A DNA stretch of 48,430 nucleotides from an uncultured Ruminobacter sp. (GTDB lineage: Bacteria > Pseudomonadota > Gammaproteobacteria > Enterobacterales > Succinivibrionaceae): the NCBI GenBank assembly GCA_902764345.1, contig CACWVT010000032.1, positions 1 through 48,430 of the forward strand. The letters run 5' to 3'. Below are positions 45,819-48,430 of this stretch, one piece after another; the first letter of the stretch is position 1; every line of letters starts with the position of its first letter. Position numbers and translations under genes: made by a program. The notes under the pieces are model-generated. The model was not told where the DNA came from, made no database searches, and saw only the letters and a list, made by a program, of their open reading frames with translations.

Positions 45819-48071
45819 TTAGATGGTTAAATCTGCAAACTTCTTTCCGTCCCATGTTGCAAAGTAATCAAGCAGTTTTTTGGATACGTTACCGTCACAT
45901 GAGCCAACGTGAATTTCTTTAAATTTCTTATACGAAGGTGTATTAACAGAATCATCGGAATTAAGGATTGCATCCATCAGCAAAGATGCATCAGGTTCAC
46001 CGACAAACGGTACAGGGATGTCCGATGGATAGTTAATCATGAATCCGTTAGGTCCTTCCTGATAACTCTTAACATCCGGTGCATAAAGCACGATAGGAAG
46101 ATCTCGTATAAATGCGTAAAATAACCCGGAGGAGTAATCTGTTATAAATTTGTCGGAAGCACAGATCAGCTCAACAAATGTATGCTGTTCATCTACAATA
46201 AAATGACCATTCTGTGAATTCTTGACGCCTGAGGTGTCAATTCCCTTGTCTCTCATTATGTGAGAGAAAACATGATGCTTTTTGGTGATGATGTAAATAT
46301 TATTGTCGGCCAATGCTTTGGATAAAAGTTCTATATCAACACCGAAATCATAGTATTTATTTGGGGTTCCGTTTCTGAATGTAGGAGCAAAGAATACAAT
46401 CTGAGCATCATGTGGAATGGAGTAAAGCTCGCAGATGGATTTCCTGCATGAACTCAAGTATGCCTTATCGAACAGAATATCTGTCTGAACCTGCCCAAGA
46501 GGAAGTACCTTATCAACCGGCATATGGAATGACTTTGCATAAGGCTCAACGCATGATTTTGCAGAGTTAACCATATAGTTCATCGGATATTTAACTCTGT
46601 CTGCTTCAGCAACTTCCTTCAGCATTCCCAAACCATGCCAAAGAATTATTACCTGCTTTCCGCTGGTAATATACTTATGCATGTCATTGGAGCTTATTAC
46701 ATACTGAGCAGGCTGAATTTCCGTTCTCATTACCATGCAGTAAAAGAAATGGTAGTCATAGTACTGTGGTTTTGATTCGTAAATAACCGTATATTTCTTT
46801 TCAAGGGCAGGAAGAAGAGATTCCTTTAAATCCTGCATAAAGTCAGTTTCGAGAACTGCCACAACATCCTTTTTAACAGAGATAATTGATGTAACGGCCT
46901 TTTTATGGATGTTCTGTATAAACGCCTTTTTGGTAATCTGGTCAAAATCAAATATGACGCAGAATCTGTATATAATCTTTCTCCATTCTTCTGTTGAATA
47001 GTATTTTTTTATAGAGGAACACAGAATTGCACATCCGGAAGCTACAAGCGCAATCTTATTGTCGCTGCATTTTTTGTAAGCCACGGAATTCTGAAGATAT
47101 TCGATCACATAATCAACGAAAAGATTGATGCTGTCAGTATCCTTGCACAGGTTTTTAAGTACATCTATGGAGTCTCTCATAAAGAAAGAAAGATCCGGAA
47201 CGGAATAGTCATCGGTATTGACGGAAAGCCAATATTTTTCTTTGTCTTCAACGCATTTTACGTTTGCGTTCTTGGACTGATTCAGAAGATAGAATCCCAG
47301 CCAGTAATCAGCATTATTCTGAATAGCGTTTAAAGATTTTTCTAAAAAGTTCTTATTGAAAAACAGGCCGGAAAGCCCTGATACTGAGGCATTTTTAGTT
47401 GAAGCAAGATTAAACCCGCCGTTAAACGAAAAGATGTCTGCGTCTGCATTGGCATTGAGCTGGTTTTCGATAACCTGCTGGAAAGAACGAACATTAATTT
47501 TGTCTCTGGGGGTAAAAATACCTACAAATTTGGAACTGATTCTTGGCAAAACATGCTGAAGTCTGTCTTTGGCAGTCATTCCTCTGGAAAAGTAGAACGA
47601 AGCGACGTTTTCGTATGCTTCCAATTCTTTGATTTTGGAATAAACTTCTTTATTCTTTTTTATGGTTCTGTCTAAAGCAAATACAACAGGAATGCCATTA
47701 GGAACGTATTTTTTTAAACCTTCAAGAATATTGGTTGAAAAATAACACTTTGTTGCAAAGATAACGAGGGTAAAAATCTTGTCCGTATTTAACAGATTTT
47801 CTCGTGTGCAATCAACTGTCAAATCTCCAATTCTTTCATTCCTCATTATTGTCGAAAAGTCAGAGATACACTTGTTCAGTTCATCCTGCTCTTTTTTCTG
47901 TGCCGGAGTAAGAGTTTTTGCTACGGTCGGTTTTTTGGCTGGCTTGTTTGCGGGCGTAACCTGAGTTGTTTTTACAGTGCTTTTAACAACTTGAACTGTT
48001 GTTTTTTCAGCAGTGTTATCTGATGATTTTGGAGCGGATGTCTGTGTATTTTTTTTAAAGAACGAGAACAT
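45819..48071 (-). CDS. Second TagF-like CDP-polyol glycerophosphotransferase
   Basis: A 750-residue paralogue of the protein at 38362-40488. The first 68 residues are a Thr/Lys/Pro/Val-rich low-complexity tail absent from the other copy. The N-terminal divergent domain (about 80-330) shares DKINVRSF and SGLSGLFFNKNFLEKSL with the paralogue. The C-terminal glycerophosphotransferase domain has WHGLGMLKEV (His479), LGQVQTDILFDKAY, FFAPTFRNGTPNKYYDF, ITKKHHVF and TDYSSGLFYAF. It should transfer a glycerol- or ribitol-phosphate unit from the CDP donor made by the adjacent cytidylyltransferase. A GGGA ribosome site precedes the ATG. Having two diverged copies suggests primer versus polymerase roles, as with TagB/TagF, or different acceptors. 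Confidence 0.86.
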   Translation of the reverse strand: MFSFFKKNTQTSAPKSSDNTAEKTTVQVVKSTVKTTQVTPANKPAKKPTVAKTLTPAQKKEQDELNKCISDFSTIMRNERIGDLTVDCTRENLLNTDKIFTLVIFATKCYFSTNILEGLKKYVPNGIPVVFALDRTIKKNKEVYSKIKELEAYENVASFYFSRGMTAKDRLQHVLPRISSKFVGIFTPRDKINVRSFQQVIENQLNANADADIFSFNGGFNLASTKNASVSGLSGLFFNKNFLEKSLNAIQNNADYWLGFYLLNQSKNANVKCVEDKEKYWLSVNTDDYSVPDLSFFMRDSIDVLKNLCKDTDSINLFVDYVIEYLQNSVAYKKCSDNKIALVASGCAILCSSIKKYYSTEEWRKIIYRFCVIFDFDQITKKAFIQNIHKKAVTSIISVKKDVVAVLETDFMQDLKESLLPALEKKYTVIYESKPQYYDYHFFYCMVMRTEIQPAQYVISSNDMHKYITSGKQVIILWHGLGMLKEVAEADRVKYPMNYMVNSAKSCVEPYAKSFHMPVDKVLPLGQVQTDILFDKAYLSSCRKSICELYSIPHDAQIVFFAPTFRNGTPNKYYDFGVDIELLSKALADNNIYIITKKHHVFSHIMRDKGIDTSGVKNSQNGHFIVDEQHTFVELICASDKFITDYSSGLFYAFIRDLPIVLYAPDVKSYQEGPNGFMINYPSDIPVPFVGEPDASLLMDAILNSDDSVNTPSYKKFKEIHVGSCDGNVSKKLLDYFATWDGKKFADLTI

Positions 48072-48132
48072 TTAAGAATCCCTGTATTGAATTTTATTAT
48101 TAGCTTTATGTTTTTATTCTGGTTTTATGCTT

Positions 48133-48430
48133 TTATGCCTTTATGCCTGTTTTTTTGTTATTCTCATAACACTGGAACAGGTAAAGATCCGTAGGGGTTG
48201 TGATCTTGATGTTGAAGTGGGAACACGGAACGAAGAACAGCTCGTGTCCGTAGTGTTCAAGCATTGATGCGGAGTCAACGGCCGTCGTGTAATTGTCCTC
48301 AATGGCCTTCTTGTGGCATTCCATTATTTCCGAATAATGGAATGACTGCGGAGCTCTGCCAATGTAACAATTGTTTCTGTTTAGAATCTTGCTGATGTGG
48401 TGATCTGATGATTCACTGCCTGAATCAATC
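48133..48430 (-). CDS. IspD/TarI-like cytidylyltransferase, C-terminal part
   Basis: The minus-strand frame is open from the window edge to the TAA at 48133-48135 (98 codons seen). It contains GRAPQSFHYSEIMECHKKA, the TPQ-F-like motif of IspD/TarI enzymes, then TAVDSASMLEHYG, and near the end SHFNIKITTPTDLYLFQ, the NIKITTPxDL signature. The family joins a sugar- or polyol-phosphate to CTP. With a TagF-like gene 60 bases downstream, a TarI-like role (CDP-ribitol or a similar CDP-polyol) is more likely than IspD in isoprenoid synthesis. The N-terminal CTP-binding part is outside the window. It appears to be the upstream gene of the - strand block. Confidence 0.82.
   Translation of the reverse strand, partial: IDSGSESSDHHISKILNRNNCYIGRAPQSFHYSEIMECHKKAIEDNYTTAVDSASMLEHYGHELFFVPCSHFNIKITTPTDLYLFQCYENNKKTGIKA

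Noticed and set aside
48133-48430. IspD of isoprenoid synthesis
   Set aside because: The C-terminal motifs fit both IspD and TarI, but the adjacent TagF-like gene and capsule context favour a CDP-polyol role. The N-terminal part needed to decide is outside the window.
1-48430. CRISPR array, tRNA or rRNA genes, intact insertion sequences
   Set aside because: No regularly spaced repeats, cloverleaf-like runs with CCA-type ends, or transposase genes were noticed on reading; a tRNA/covariance scan was not possible here.

Overview
The window reads as a chromosomal segment of a Gram-negative bacterium, most likely a gut or rumen gammaproteobacterium. My guess is Succinivibrionaceae-like, from overall gene style and the AAA-ATPase/PD-(D/E)XK gene; this is inference and not proven by the sequence. 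It is dominated by one large capsule or surface-polysaccharide locus. The first 2.5 kb are different: they hold the end of a type I restriction-modification specificity locus built to invert.

Layout. (1) 1-2457: 3' end of an hsdS gene on +, an oppositely oriented half-hsdS, a tyrosine recombinase, and a start-less hsdS cassette, joined by three copies of a short recombination site (core TAAATGATAATTTAG) that encodes INDNL inside HsdS. (2) 2910-4811: heparinase II/III-fold protein on -. (3) 5289-20763, all +: wecB, wecC, a 2556-residue highly reducing polyketide synthase, an alpha-oxoamine synthase, then a complete ABC-type capsule exporter (outer-membrane polysaccharide export lipoprotein, kpsM, kpsT, kpsE), closed by a strong terminator. 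(4) 20764-27089: an interruption unrelated to capsule, with a structured non-coding element, an AAA-ATPase/nuclease-like gene on - and a SWIM/SNF2 helicase on +. (5) 27323-40488, all +: two glycosyltransferases, a GT2 fused to a short-chain dehydrogenase, an LtaS-like phosphoglycerol transferase, a 1412-residue mosaic glycosyltransferase with an internal tandem duplication, and a TagF-like glycerophosphotransferase. (6) 40772-48430, all -, converging on the previous block: acyltransferase, QueC-like PP-loop protein, polysaccharide pyruvyl transferase family protein, NAD-dependent epimerase, a second TagF-like protein and the 3' end of an IspD/TarI-like cytidylyltransferase. The 40.5-43.6 kb part is visibly AT-richer than the rest.

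How it may work together. WecB/WecC should make UDP-ManNAcA. The TarI-like, TagF-like and LtaS-like enzymes point to a polyol-phosphate (glycerol or ribitol phosphate) component. The glycosyltransferases assemble the polymer, and the KpsMTE/export-lipoprotein machine moves it out. The most interesting part is the lipid chemistry. An iterative reducing PKS with no thioesterase is followed directly by an alpha-oxoamine synthase, and an SDR ketoreductase is fused to a membrane GT2 further along. This is the same logic as fungal sphinganine-analogue synthesis (fumonisin: PKS Fum1, oxoamine synthase Fum8, SDR Fum13). It also recalls the rhizobial rkpA/rkpG/rkpH and Burkholderia wcbR/wcbT capsule genes. 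The hypothesis is a dedicated sphingoid-like lipid that primes or anchors this capsule. No tRNA, rRNA, CRISPR array or intact insertion sequence was seen.
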